Shown: in pieces, positions 37,430-45,786 of the stretch | How the letters are laid out: every line of letters begins with the position of its first letter | Numbering within the stretch: the stretch's first letter is position 1 | Assembly (NCBI GenBank): GCA_003521845.1 | Contig: DPHB01000004.1 | Span: 21,493-68,690 of the forward strand | Direction: 5' to 3' | DNA length: 47,198 nucleotides | Source of the DNA: Oceanospirillaceae bacterium | GTDB lineage: Bacteria > Pseudomonadota > Gammaproteobacteria > Pseudomonadales > Balneatricaceae | Made by a program: the position numbers and the translations under genes | Notes under the pieces: generated by a model | The model's database searches: none | What the model saw: only the letters and a program-made list of their open reading frames with translations | Told to the model about the DNA's origin: nothing

Positions 37430-38887
37430 ATGATTAAACTAAAGCTATCGACACCAGTGGCGGCTTTATCGGTATTGATGTTGGTCTTGTTGGCGCGCCC
37501 TGCTTGGGCGGCATCCTTGCCTGATTTTACGGAGTTAGTGGAGCAAGCGGCGCCAGCTGTGGTGAATATCAGTACCACGCGAGAGGTTGATCAACGTCAA
37601 GCATCACGGCAGTTTAACTTTCCAGGACAAGATCAAATTCCAGAAATTTTCCGTGAGTTTTTTAAACACCAATTCCCAGACGCTGCCCCTCAGGGGCAGC
37701 ATGATCAGGATCAGAGTGAAGGTGGCAGTGTGCCTCGTTCGGTGCCGCAATCATTGGGTTCTGGTTTTCTAATTAGTGATGACGGTTATATTTTAACCAA
37801 CCACCATGTTATTGCTGAAGCGGATGAAATCTTGGTGCGCCTCAATGACCGCAGTGAGCTAATGGCCACGCTGGTTGGTAGTGATGAGCGTTCTGACTTA
37901 GCGCTGCTAAAAATAGCAGGCAAAAATTTGCCGCATTTAACCTTGGCTGATTCAGATGCGCTTAAAGTGGGTGAATGGGTGTTGGCTATAGGCTCACCGT
38001 TCGGATTTGATTACTCGGTAACGGCGGGTATAGTGAGTGCTAAGGGGCGTGATTTGCAATCAGAAACCTACGTGCCCTTTATTCAAACAGATGTCGCCAT
38101 TAACCCCGGTAATTCTGGCGGCCCTCTATTCAATTTGGCTGGCGAGGTGGTGGGCATTAATTCGCAAATTTATACGCGCTCTGGTGGTTTTATGGGCTTG
38201 AGCTTTGCTATTCCTAGCAATATGGCGAGCAGAATAGTTGAGCAGTTGCGTGATAGTGGCGAAGTAAACCGTGGCTGGTTAGGCGTGCATATACAGGAAG
38301 TTAGTCAAGATTTAGCCGAATCTTTTGGTTTGGACAAGGCTGTGGGGGCATTGATTGCCGAGGTGGTAAACGCTAGCCCTGCTGCTCAGGGAGGTTTGCA
38401 AGCTGGTGATATTATTACTCACGTTAATGGTCGCGAGGTCATTAAGTCTGGCCAGGTTGTGCATTATGTGGGTGCTTTGCCGCCTGGCAAGAAGGCGGCT
38501 TTCACGGTTGTGCGTGATGGTTCTAGTCAGCAGATCATGGTTGAGATTGGTAGTTTAGCTGACGCCGAAGCCAAGGCTAAGCAATTGGCGAAAAGCCAAG
38601 ATGTTTATGTTCAACGTTTAGGCTTATCTGTGTTGCCCCTAGATGATGATTTGGCTACCGAGTTGCGTCTTAACTACGGTGTGGTAATCAGTAAGGTCGA
38701 TGCTGAAACCGCGGCCGAGCTAGATTTGCGTGCAGGAGATGTTATTACCAGTATGGCCAATCGTCGTGTCGTGGATGCCCAGCAATTTGCTGATTTAGCC
38801 ACGGCCTTGCCTAAGGGTCGCTCCATTGCTATTCGTGTGGTGCGCAACGGCCGTTCCATGTATCAGGCTTTTCGTCTTAACGACTAG
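37430..38887 (+). CDS. mucD: Periplasmic serine protease of the DegP/MucD family
   Basis: This 485-residue protein has a signal peptide (MIKLKLSTPVAALSVLMLVLLARPAWA, 1-27). The trypsin-like domain carries catalytic His126 (TNHHVI), Asp156 (SDLALL) and Ser229 (NPGNSGGP). Two PDZ domains follow (starting near GWLGVHIQEV and LGLSVLPLDD). It degrades or refolds misfolded periplasmic proteins. I start at 37430 after GGAGGA; the upstream frame adds only non-signal residues. A TATAAT at 37380-37385 may belong to its own promoter. It closes the sigma-E cluster, as mucD does in Pseudomonas. Confidence 0.94.
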   Translation: MIKLKLSTPVAALSVLMLVLLARPAWAASLPDFTELVEQAAPAVVNISTTREVDQRQASRQFNFPGQDQIPEIFREFFKHQFPDAAPQGQHDQDQSEGGSVPRSVPQSLGSGFLISDDGYILTNHHVIAEADEILVRLNDRSELMATLVGSDERSDLALLKIAGKNLPHLTLADSDALKVGEWVLAIGSPFGFDYSVTAGIVSAKGRDLQSETYVPFIQTDVAINPGNSGGPLFNLAGEVVGINSQIYTRSGGFMGLSFAIPSNMASRIVEQLRDSGEVNRGWLGVHIQEVSQDLAESFGLDKAVGALIAEVVNASPAAQGGLQAGDIITHVNGREVIKSGQVVHYVGALPPGKKAAFTVVRDGSSQQIMVEIGSLADAEAKAKQLAKSQDVYVQRLGLSVLPLDDDLATELRLNYGVVISKVDAETAAELDLRAGDVITSMANRRVVDAQQFADLATALPKGRSIAIRVVRNGRSMYQAFRLND

Positions 38888-39350
38888 GTTTGTAGGGCCA
38901 GTTTAAGTCTGTGGCCCCGGCCTGTGGCGCGGAGCATTTTGCCCCGCTGGTAAATCTTGCTTGCTCGGACAAGCCGAGTCTGCATAAAAGAATTCCAGCA
39001 GGGCTTTTTGTCGGCGGCCTTGGGCCACTTCGCAATCGGCGCGGAGGGACAAGGTGGGTGGGCGAATGCTCTATTCGTGCACCGCTTTTTAGGGCGTGTT
39101 GGAGATTTATCGCCGGCCATAGTACGCACATGCAGCAGCCTAGTGCCACGGACTTACAGCAAGCTGGTCGCAGGTATCTATGTGACTGAGCTAGGTGCCT
39201 TTTAGGTGGTGGTAAGGGTGGCTTTGCTGTACAATTTGGCCCCTTGTAAGTACTGCCGGTTATGGCTCTGTGAAAGGGTTTGGGCAGGAAGAATTATTGA
39301 GTCACCGAAGGTTCCGGCATAGCCCGTTATGAACCGCCAGGAAAACCTGC
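38888..39350. other. 463-base gap between mucD and lepA; nothing assigned up to ~39200
   Basis: The part 38888-39200 is open in several overlapping frames on both strands, none with a ribosome site or a protein family I recognise. It contains a small hairpin (CTCGG/CCGAG near 38963-38977) and looks richer in GC than its neighbours. It may be a degenerate gene or a repeat. The part 39201-39350 holds a likely lepA promoter: TACAAT at about 39230, without a clear -35. Confidence 0.4.
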
Positions 39351-41150
39351 ATGTCCATCAATCCAAATATTCGTAACTTTTCTATTATTGCCCATATCGA
39401 CCACGGCAAATCCACCATTGCTGACCGCTTTATTCACCTTTGTGGTGGCTTAAGTGATCGTGAAATGGAGCAGCAAGTGCTGGACTCCATGGACATAGAG
39501 CGTGAGCGTGGGATTACTATCAAGGCGCAAAGTGTGACCTTGAACTTTGAGTCGAAAAGAGACGGCGAAACCTATCAGCTTAACTTTATCGACACGCCCG
39601 GTCACGTGGATTTTTCCTATGAAGTTTCCCGTTCCCTAGAAGCTTGTGAAGGTGCTTTGCTGGTTGTTGATGCGGCCCAGGGTGTTGAAGCCCAGTCCGT
39701 TGCTAACTGCTACACGGCAATTGAGCAAGGTTTGGAAGTGGTGCCGGTACTTAACAAGATGGATTTGCCACAAGCAGAGCCGGATAAGGTAAAGCTAGAA
39801 ATTGAAGAAGTCATTGGTATTGATGCTACAGACGCTGTTGCAGCTTCTGCCAAGAGCGGTATGGGTATCGAGGAAGTACTGGAACAGTTGGTTGAATTGA
39901 TACCGCCTCCAGAAGGTGATGAAGATGCGCCACTGCAAGCATTGATCATTGATTCCTGGTTTGATAACTACCTAGGTGTCGTGTCCCTAGTGCGTATCAA
40001 GCAAGGTGTATTGCGCAAGAAAGACCGTATTGTTGTGAAGTCCACGGGCAACCAGCATGGTATTGATGACCTAGGTATTTTCACACCTAAGCGCACCTCC
40101 ACTGGTGTACTTAAGGCCGGTGAAGTTGGTTACGTTGTTGCCGGTATCAAAGACATTCACGGTGCCCCAGTCGGCGATACATTGACCCATGTTAAAACTG
40201 CCGATGTAGAGAGCTTGCCTGGTTTCAAAAAGGTCAAGCCACAGGTTTACGCGGGTTTGTTTCCAACTAGCTCCGATGACTACGAAGACTTCCGTGAAGC
40301 CTTGGCGAAGCTAAGCCTCAACGATGCCTCCTTGTTCTATGAGCCAGAGAGTTCCGACGCTTTAGGCTTTGGTTTCCGTTGTGGTTTCTTGGGCATGCTG
40401 CACATGGAAATCATTCAAGAACGTTTAGAGCGTGAATATAATTTAGATTTGCTCACCACTGCGCCTACAGTAGTTTACGAACTAGAGCTCAATAATGGCG
40501 ATATAGTTTCCGTAGAAAATCCATCTAAGTTGCCCGATATGGGGCGCGTGAAAGAAATGCGTGAACCTATTGTGGAAGCCAATATTTTGGTGCCACAAGA
40601 ACACTTGGGCAATGTCATTAGCTTGTGCGTCGAAAAGCGAGGTGTGCAGAAAAATATGCAGTTTATGGCTTCTCAGGTAGCTATAACCTATGACATGCCC
40701 ATGAGCGAAGTTGTGTTGGACTTCTTTGACCGTTTGAAGTCTGTGAGCCGTGGTTATGCTTCCTTGGAGTACAACTTTGTACGCTTTGAAGAAGCCAAGC
40801 TTGTGCGTTTGGATATCTTGATCAACGGTGATCGTGTTGATGCCTTGGCCGTAATCATGCACAGAGACAATGCCCAGGGCCGCGGCCGCGCCCTGTGTGA
40901 AAAGATGAAAGAGTTGATCCCTCGCCAGATGTTTGATGTGGCTATTCAAGCCGCCATTGGTGGTCAGATTGTCGCGCGAACTACGGTTAAAGCCTTGCGC
41001 AAAAACGTTACAGCGAAATGTTATGGTGGCGATATCAGCCGTAAAAAGAAGCTGTTGTCCAAGCAAAAGGAAGGCAAGAAACGTATGAAGCAGGTCGGTA
41101 ATGTGGAAATTCCACAAGATGCGTTTTTAGCTGTATTGAAGGTTGATTAG
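39351..41150 (+). CDS. lepA: Elongation factor 4 (LepA)
   Basis: This 599-residue translational GTPase begins MSINPNIRNFSIIAHIDHGKSTIADRFIHLCGG. GTPase motifs are AHIDHGKST (G1, residues 14-22), the RGITIKA switch, FIDTPGHVDFSYEV (G3) and VLNKMDLPQAEP (G4). The LepA-specific C-terminal domain ends with GGDISRKKKLLSKQKEGKKRMKQVG. It acts on translating ribosomes and initiation; the exact role is debated. Length matches E. coli LepA (599). lepB follows after a REP-like hairpin. Confidence 0.98.
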   Translation: MSINPNIRNFSIIAHIDHGKSTIADRFIHLCGGLSDREMEQQVLDSMDIERERGITIKAQSVTLNFESKRDGETYQLNFIDTPGHVDFSYEVSRSLEACEGALLVVDAAQGVEAQSVANCYTAIEQGLEVVPVLNKMDLPQAEPDKVKLEIEEVIGIDATDAVAASAKSGMGIEEVLEQLVELIPPPEGDEDAPLQALIIDSWFDNYLGVVSLVRIKQGVLRKKDRIVVKSTGNQHGIDDLGIFTPKRTSTGVLKAGEVGYVVAGIKDIHGAPVGDTLTHVKTADVESLPGFKKVKPQVYAGLFPTSSDDYEDFREALAKLSLNDASLFYEPESSDALGFGFRCGFLGMLHMEIIQERLEREYNLDLLTTAPTVVYELELNNGDIVSVENPSKLPDMGRVKEMREPIVEANILVPQEHLGNVISLCVEKRGVQKNMQFMASQVAITYDMPMSEVVLDFFDRLKSVSRGYASLEYNFVRFEEAKLVRLDILINGDRVDALAVIMHRDNAQGRGRALCEKMKELIPRQMFDVAIQAAIGGQIVARTTVKALRKNVTAKCYGGDISRKKKLLSKQKEGKKRMKQVGNVEIPQDAFLAVLKVD

Positions 41151-41157
41151 ATTGTTC

Positions 41158-41189
41158 TTGCAGGTCGGACTGAAAGCCGACCTACAAGC
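41158..41189. repeat. REP-like hairpin between lepA and lepB
   Basis: TTGCAGGTCGG and CCGACCTACAA form an imperfect inverted repeat around ACTGAAAG. The motif GTCGGxxTGAAxxCCGACCTACA is a common bacterial interspersed palindrome, known from pseudomonads among others. It lies 7 bases after the lepA stop. Confidence 0.7.
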
Positions 41190-41212
41190 AATTAATCAAA
41201 TAGGAGATAGAC

Positions 41213-42016
41213 ATGGAATTTGATTTTGAGCTGGTGCTGGTTGTCGGCTGTGTGATATCTGGTTTGGGCTGGGCTATTGAAGCTTGGTTGTGGAAACCAG
41301 CTCGTATACGTAAGTTAAACGATGCCGTAGTTGCCGCTGGTGGCAAGCTACCTGAGGCTAGCCAACTGGAACTAGTAAAAGAGCCATTGCTAGCGGAATA
41401 CAGTCGCTCGTTTTTTCCAGTATTGGCCTTGGTCTTGTTGCTGCGTAGTTTCTTGTTCGAGCCTTATCAGATACCTTCAGGTTCCATGTTGCCGACACTA
41501 CAAGTAGGCGATTTCATCGTGGTTAACAAATACACCTATGGTTTGCGGTTGCCCGTGACAGGTACCAAAGTGTTGCACATGAACGAGCCTCAACGTGGTG
41601 ACGTTATGGTGTTTAAATTTCCCCATGACACCAAAATCAAATACATCAAACGGGTAGTAGGTGTGCCGGGTGACCATATTACCTATGTCAACAAACAGCT
41701 AACTATCAACGGTGAACCTGTACCACAAGAATTTGTGGGCATGGATATCAGCGGTAATGAAATTATGCGTGAAGCCTTGGGGGATACCAATCACCTAATG
41801 TGGAAACGCCCAGGTGATGGTCAAGTTTGGCAGACTAAAATAATTCCAGAAGGGCATTACTTCGTACTCGGTGATAACCGTGATGGCAGCAATGACAGCC
41901 GTTATTGGGGTCTAGTGAAAGAAGAGTTGATTGTAGGTAAGGCCGTGGCTATCTGGATGCAGTGGACCAAGCTGTTTAGTTTACCTAACTTCAGTACAGC
42001 GGGTAGTATCGAGTAA
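41213..42016 (+). CDS. lepB: Signal peptidase I
   Basis: This 267-residue protein has two N-terminal membrane segments (residues ~6-27 and 66-80). The catalytic serine is Ser91 in IPSGSMLPTLQVGD, and the general base is Lys146 in KYIKRVVGVPGD. GHYFVLGDNRDGSNDSRYWG is box E. It cleaves signal peptides on the periplasmic side of the inner membrane, for instance that of MucD. It is shorter than E. coli LepB (324) but within the range of other gammaproteobacteria. AGGAGA precedes the ATG. rnc follows after 4 bases. Confidence 0.97.
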   Translation: MEFDFELVLVVGCVISGLGWAIEAWLWKPARIRKLNDAVVAAGGKLPEASQLELVKEPLLAEYSRSFFPVLALVLLLRSFLFEPYQIPSGSMLPTLQVGDFIVVNKYTYGLRLPVTGTKVLHMNEPQRGDVMVFKFPHDTKIKYIKRVVGVPGDHITYVNKQLTINGEPVPQEFVGMDISGNEIMREALGDTNHLMWKRPGDGQVWQTKIIPEGHYFVLGDNRDGSNDSRYWGLVKEELIVGKAVAIWMQWTKLFSLPNFSTAGSIE

Positions 42017-42020
42017 CAAC

Positions 42021-42740
42021 ATGAAATCGCCAAGCAACCATGCCAAAGAACAAGCGCTACAAGCATTAGTGCTACGTTTAGGTTATGAATTTAAAGATCT
42101 TGATTTGCTGAAATTGGCTTTGAGCCATCGTTCAGTGGGTGCTAGCAACAATGAACGCTTAGAGTTTTTAGGTGATTCTATTGTTAACTTTGTTATTGCT
42201 GAAGCCCTGTATCGCAAGTTCCCTAAGGCCAAAGAGGGCCAGCTTAGTCGCTTACGTGCGGGTTTAGTCAAGGGGGTAACCTTGGCTGAGGTAGGCAAAG
42301 AACTCGGTTTGGGCGCATGCCTGCGCCTTGGCACTGGCGAACGAAAAAGTGGTGGCCAGCGCCGCGAGTCAATCTTGGCCGATGCCGTGGAAGCGGTGAT
42401 TGGCGCTATCTACCTAGATAGCGACATGCTCACTTGCGAAGCACGTATTCTGGCGTGGTTTGACTCTCGTTTACATGGTTTGGATTTAGAAACCAACCAA
42501 AAAGACGCCAAAACACGTTTGCAAGAATACTTGCAGGCGCGTAAAGAAGAGCTACCTATGTATGAGCTACTACAAGTGAAAGGCCAGGATCATGAACAAG
42601 TGTTTATCATGTCCTGCCAGGTAGATATGCTGGGTAAGGCAACTCAAGCTGAGGCCAACAGTCGCCGCATTGGTGAACAAAGAGCCGCTGCTATGGCCCT
42701 ACAACTGTTAGAAAAAAAGGCGCAAGAGGAAAATTCATGA
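42021..42740 (+). CDS. rnc: Ribonuclease III
   Basis: This 239-residue endonuclease has the signature NERLEFLGDSIVNFVIAEAL (from residue 44), with the catalytic acidic residues, and LADAVEAVIGAIYLDSD. A C-terminal double-stranded RNA-binding domain (from ~KDAKTRLQEYLQARKEELPMY to AAAMALQLLEKK) follows. It processes rRNA precursors and cleaves double-stranded RNA. It overlaps era by four bases (ATGA), the usual rnc-era coupling. Confidence 0.97.
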   Translation: MKSPSNHAKEQALQALVLRLGYEFKDLDLLKLALSHRSVGASNNERLEFLGDSIVNFVIAEALYRKFPKAKEGQLSRLRAGLVKGVTLAEVGKELGLGACLRLGTGERKSGGQRRESILADAVEAVIGAIYLDSDMLTCEARILAWFDSRLHGLDLETNQKDAKTRLQEYLQARKEELPMYELLQVKGQDHEQVFIMSCQVDMLGKATQAEANSRRIGEQRAAAMALQLLEKKAQEENS

Positions 42741-43672
42741 GTGACCTAATGCATTGGTTAGATGAAAAGCCTTCTGAGTCACAGCAATGTGGTTATGTGG
42801 CTATTGTTGGTCGTCCAAACGTGGGTAAATCCACCTTGTTGAACCATATTTTGGGTCAAAAAATTAGCATTACTTCGCGTCGCCCACAAACTACTCGCCA
42901 TCAGATTCTAGGTATAAAAACCGAAGGTGATGTGCAAATTGTCTATGTCGATACCCCAGGTCTACACCTGAATCAAACCGACAAGGCCATCAACCGTTAT
43001 ATGAATAAGGCTGCTTCTAGCGCTTTGAAAGATGTTGATGCCGTGGTGTTTGTCTTGGACCGCACCTGTTGGAACGAAGGTGATGAACACGTATTTGAAA
43101 AGGTCAAAGGCGCCAGTTGCCCTGTCATTGTGGCTATCAACAAGGTAGATATTCTTGATGATAAAGAGACACTGTTGCCCTTCTTGCAGAAGGTGCAAGA
43201 AAAGCTGCCCGAAGCAATTCTAGTGCCTATTGCTGCCAAGCATGGCCGCCATGTGGAGCGTATTGAGGAAGCCGTGCTGGCACATCTGCCACAGAGTCAG
43301 CATTTCTTCCCCGAGAATCAAATTACCGACCGTAGTTCGCGCTTTATTGCTGCTGAACTAGTACGAGAAAAGATTATGCGCCAATTGGGGGATGAACTGC
43401 CTTACCAAATGACCGTGGAAATCGAAGAATTTGATCACGATGGCCGTGTGCTGCATATTAGTGCTTTGATTTTGGTTGAACGTAATGGTCAAAAGCGTAT
43501 TCTTATCGGCGATAAGGGTGAGCGTATTAAACTCATCGGTAAAGAAGCCCGTTTGGATATGGAGCGCATGTTCGATACCAAGGTGATGCTCAACTTGTGG
43601 GTGAAAATCAAGAGCGGCTGGTCTGATGATGAGCGTGCCTTGCAAAGCTTAGGCTACGACGGCCTGGAGTAG
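42737..43672 (+). CDS. era: GTPase Era
   Basis: This 311-residue protein has the GTPase motifs IVGRPNVGKSTLLNHI (G1, residues 24-39), YVDTPGLH (G3) and AINKVDIL (G4). A C-terminal KH domain (GQKRILIGDKGERIKLIGKEARLDME) is followed by LNLWVKIKSGWSDDE. Era binds the 3' end of 16S rRNA and is needed for 30S maturation. It lies between rnc and recO. Confidence 0.98.
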   Translation: MSDLMHWLDEKPSESQQCGYVAIVGRPNVGKSTLLNHILGQKISITSRRPQTTRHQILGIKTEGDVQIVYVDTPGLHLNQTDKAINRYMNKAASSALKDVDAVVFVLDRTCWNEGDEHVFEKVKGASCPVIVAINKVDILDDKETLLPFLQKVQEKLPEAILVPIAAKHGRHVERIEEAVLAHLPQSQHFFPENQITDRSSRFIAAELVREKIMRQLGDELPYQMTVEIEEFDHDGRVLHISALILVERNGQKRILIGDKGERIKLIGKEARLDMERMFDTKVMLNLWVKIKSGWSDDERALQSLGYDGLE

Positions 43673-43675
43673 GTC

Positions 43676-44434
43676 GTGGTAGATGCCGGCCAGTTGCAAC
43701 CAGCCTATATTCTGCACAGCCGACCATTTAGGGATACTAGTTTAATTGTGGATGCCTGGTGTATGTACACGGGGCGGCAAACTATATTAGTCAAAGGGGC
43801 GCGTAAGGCCCAGGGCAGACAACCTGCCAAACGCACCTTGCTGCAGCCTTTTCAGCCACTACAGTTGAGCTACGGCGGACGTGGTGAAATGGGTTTTTTG
43901 AAGCAATTAGAGGCGGCAGGTGTACCGCTGATGTTGCAAGGCAAGGCCTTGTACAGTGGCATCTATATTAATGAACTGATTTTGCGTCTGCTGCCCATTG
44001 CCGACCCTCATGCCAATATATTTGCCTTTTATCAGTCAGCTTTAAGCCACTTGCAAACCACACAGGACGTCGAACCGACACTGCGTGAATTTGAATCACG
44101 TTTGCTGATGGAATTGGGTTATCACCTAGACTTGACCTGCGATATGATAACCAAAGCGCCCATTGTTAGCTCAGCAAGTTACCTGTTGACGCCATTACAG
44201 GGCGTGCAGCAAATGCCAGCTGACTTTGCTGCCGCTGGTGCCATGATTATTCCTGGCAGTGCCTTGTTAGCGTTACAGCAAGAAGCTGCACAATGGAGTG
44301 CTCAGACGCGCCAAGTGAGTAAGTATATTGCTCGGCTAAATTTAGACGCTGTACTTGGTGACAAGCCCCTGCGTAGCAGAGAGTTGTTTCGGCAGCTACA
44401 TGTGCCTAGTAAGACTAGCACCACTGAGAGCTAA
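43676..44434 (+). CDS. recO: DNA repair protein RecO
   Basis: This 252-residue protein starts at a GTG (43676), three bases after the era stop. AYILHSRPFRDTSLIVDAWCMYTGRQTILVKGARKAQ is the N-terminal OB fold. FQPLQLSYGGRGEMGFLKQLEAAG, ELILRLLPIADPHANIFAFY and FESRLLMELGYHLDLT follow the family. RecO loads RecA on SSB-coated DNA with RecR. The spacing cysteines of the zinc-binding RecO type are not present. pdxJ, which usually follows recO, is missing here. Confidence 0.94.
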   Translation: MVDAGQLQPAYILHSRPFRDTSLIVDAWCMYTGRQTILVKGARKAQGRQPAKRTLLQPFQPLQLSYGGRGEMGFLKQLEAAGVPLMLQGKALYSGIYINELILRLLPIADPHANIFAFYQSALSHLQTTQDVEPTLREFESRLLMELGYHLDLTCDMITKAPIVSSASYLLTPLQGVQQMPADFAAAGAMIIPGSALLALQQEAAQWSAQTRQVSKYIARLNLDAVLGDKPLRSRELFRQLHVPSKTSTTES

Positions 44435-44447
44435 ATAGGATTGTTTT

Positions 44448-44822
44448 ATGGTTAAAGCCATTGGCACAGACATAGTAACCATTGCCCGCGTTGCGGCCGC
44501 GGTAGAACGTGGTGGCGAGCGCTTCGTGCAGCGCATCCTTACGCCCTTTGAGCAGGGACAATACGTGGCGCGTGGCAACAGCATAAGCTACCTAGCTAAA
44601 CGATTCGCCGCCAAAGAAGCCGTAGTCAAGGCCTTGGGTACCGGTATTGGGCGTGGTATATCATGGCAACATATGCAAATAGAAAATGATGAGCAGGGTG
44701 CTCCACAGCTGGTGCTTTCGGGGCCAGCTGCAGAACGCCAGGCACAACTAGGATCACGGCATGCACATATCAGTATTGCCGATGAAACAGACCAAGCCAT
44801 TGCCTTTGTGGTATTGAGCTAG
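44448..44822 (+). CDS. acpS: Holo-[acyl-carrier-protein] synthase
   Basis: This 124-residue protein begins MVKAIGTDIVTIARVAAAVER, with the metal-binding aspartate in GTDIV, and has YLAKRFAAKEAVVKALGTGIGRGISW with the conserved KRFAAKEA. HAHISIADETDQAIAFVVLS closes the fold. It transfers phosphopantetheine from CoA to the acyl carrier protein, which fatty-acid and biotin-precursor synthesis need. It follows recO after 13 bases, where pdxJ usually intervenes. Confidence 0.96.
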   Translation: MVKAIGTDIVTIARVAAAVERGGERFVQRILTPFEQGQYVARGNSISYLAKRFAAKEAVVKALGTGIGRGISWQHMQIENDEQGAPQLVLSGPAAERQAQLGSRHAHISIADETDQAIAFVVLS

Positions 44823-44884
44823 CTAAACAATATTTAGACACGGGGATTGCCAAATTAGTGCAACCCGGGATAAGGAGCGACACA

Positions 44885-45784
44885 ATGTCTACTTTGCCTA
44901 ATTTTCCAACCATAGAAGACTATATTGGTAATACGCCCTTGGTGCGTCTACAGCGCTTGCCTGGCGATACCAGTAACATCATTTTGGCCAAGTTAGAAGG
45001 TGACAATCCGGCCGGATCGGTCAAAGACCGCCCTGCTTTAAGCATGATCAACGAAGCCGAAAAGCGTGGTGATATTAAGCCAGGTGACACTTTGGTTGAG
45101 GCTACCAGTGGTAACACGGGTATAGCATTGGCTATGGCTGCCGCTATCAAGGGCTATAAGATGGTGCTAATTATGCCTGATAATATGAGCATGGAACGCA
45201 AAGCGTCGATGACAGCTTATGGTGCTGAACTCATTGAAGTGACGCAAGAACAAGGTATGGAAGGCGCGCGTGACCTAGCCATGGCCATGCAAGAGCGTGG
45301 CGAAGGGGTGCTGCTTAATCAATTTGCAAACCCGGATAATCCGTTGGCTCACTATCGTACAACGGGTCCAGAAATTTGGCAGCAAACGCAAGGAAAGATA
45401 ACACACCTGGTTAGTTCCATGGGTACAACAGGCACTATTATGGGTTTGTCGGCTTATTTGAAAGAGCAAAATCCCGACGTGCAAATCCATGGTCTGCGCC
45501 CCGTTGATGGTGCCTCTATTCCGGGCATCCGCCGTTGGCCGGTAGAATATTTACCGGAAATTTTTGAACATCATAAGGTCGATGCCACTATTGATATGGG
45601 TCAGCATGAAGCGGAACAAACCATGCGTGACCTAGCCACCCAAGAAGGTATTTTTGCCGGTGTGTCTTCCGGTGGCGCCGTGGCAGGCGCTTTGCGCTTG
45701 TCCAAGCAAGTTGAAAATGCCGTAATCGTCTGCATTATTTGCGATCGAGGTGATCGTTACTTATCTACTGGGGTGTATAACTAA
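44885..45784 (+). CDS. cysM: Cysteine synthase B
   Basis: This 299-residue PLP enzyme begins MSTLPNFPTIEDYIGNTPLVRLQRLP. The Schiff-base lysine is Lys47 in NPAGSVKDRPA; EATSGNTGIALAMAAA is the substrate loop, and SSMGTTGTIMG binds the PLP phosphate. The missing C-terminal extension and the GIRRWPVEYLP segment point to CysM rather than CysK. It makes cysteine from O-acetylserine and sulfide or thiosulfate. I start at 44885 after AAGGAGCG; an in-frame ATG at 44858 lies before that site. rlmD starts two bases after the stop. Confidence 0.96.
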   Translation: MSTLPNFPTIEDYIGNTPLVRLQRLPGDTSNIILAKLEGDNPAGSVKDRPALSMINEAEKRGDIKPGDTLVEATSGNTGIALAMAAAIKGYKMVLIMPDNMSMERKASMTAYGAELIEVTQEQGMEGARDLAMAMQERGEGVLLNQFANPDNPLAHYRTTGPEIWQQTQGKITHLVSSMGTTGTIMGLSAYLKEQNPDVQIHGLRPVDGASIPGIRRWPVEYLPEIFEHHKVDATIDMGQHEAEQTMRDLATQEGIFAGVSSGGAVAGALRLSKQVENAVIVCIICDRGDRYLSTGVYN

Positions 45785-45786
45785 TC

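Noticed and set aside
38877..39205. Several overlapping frames of 80-90 codons on both strands
   Set aside because: No ribosome site, no recognised domain, and mutual overlap. I describe the region as unassigned instead.
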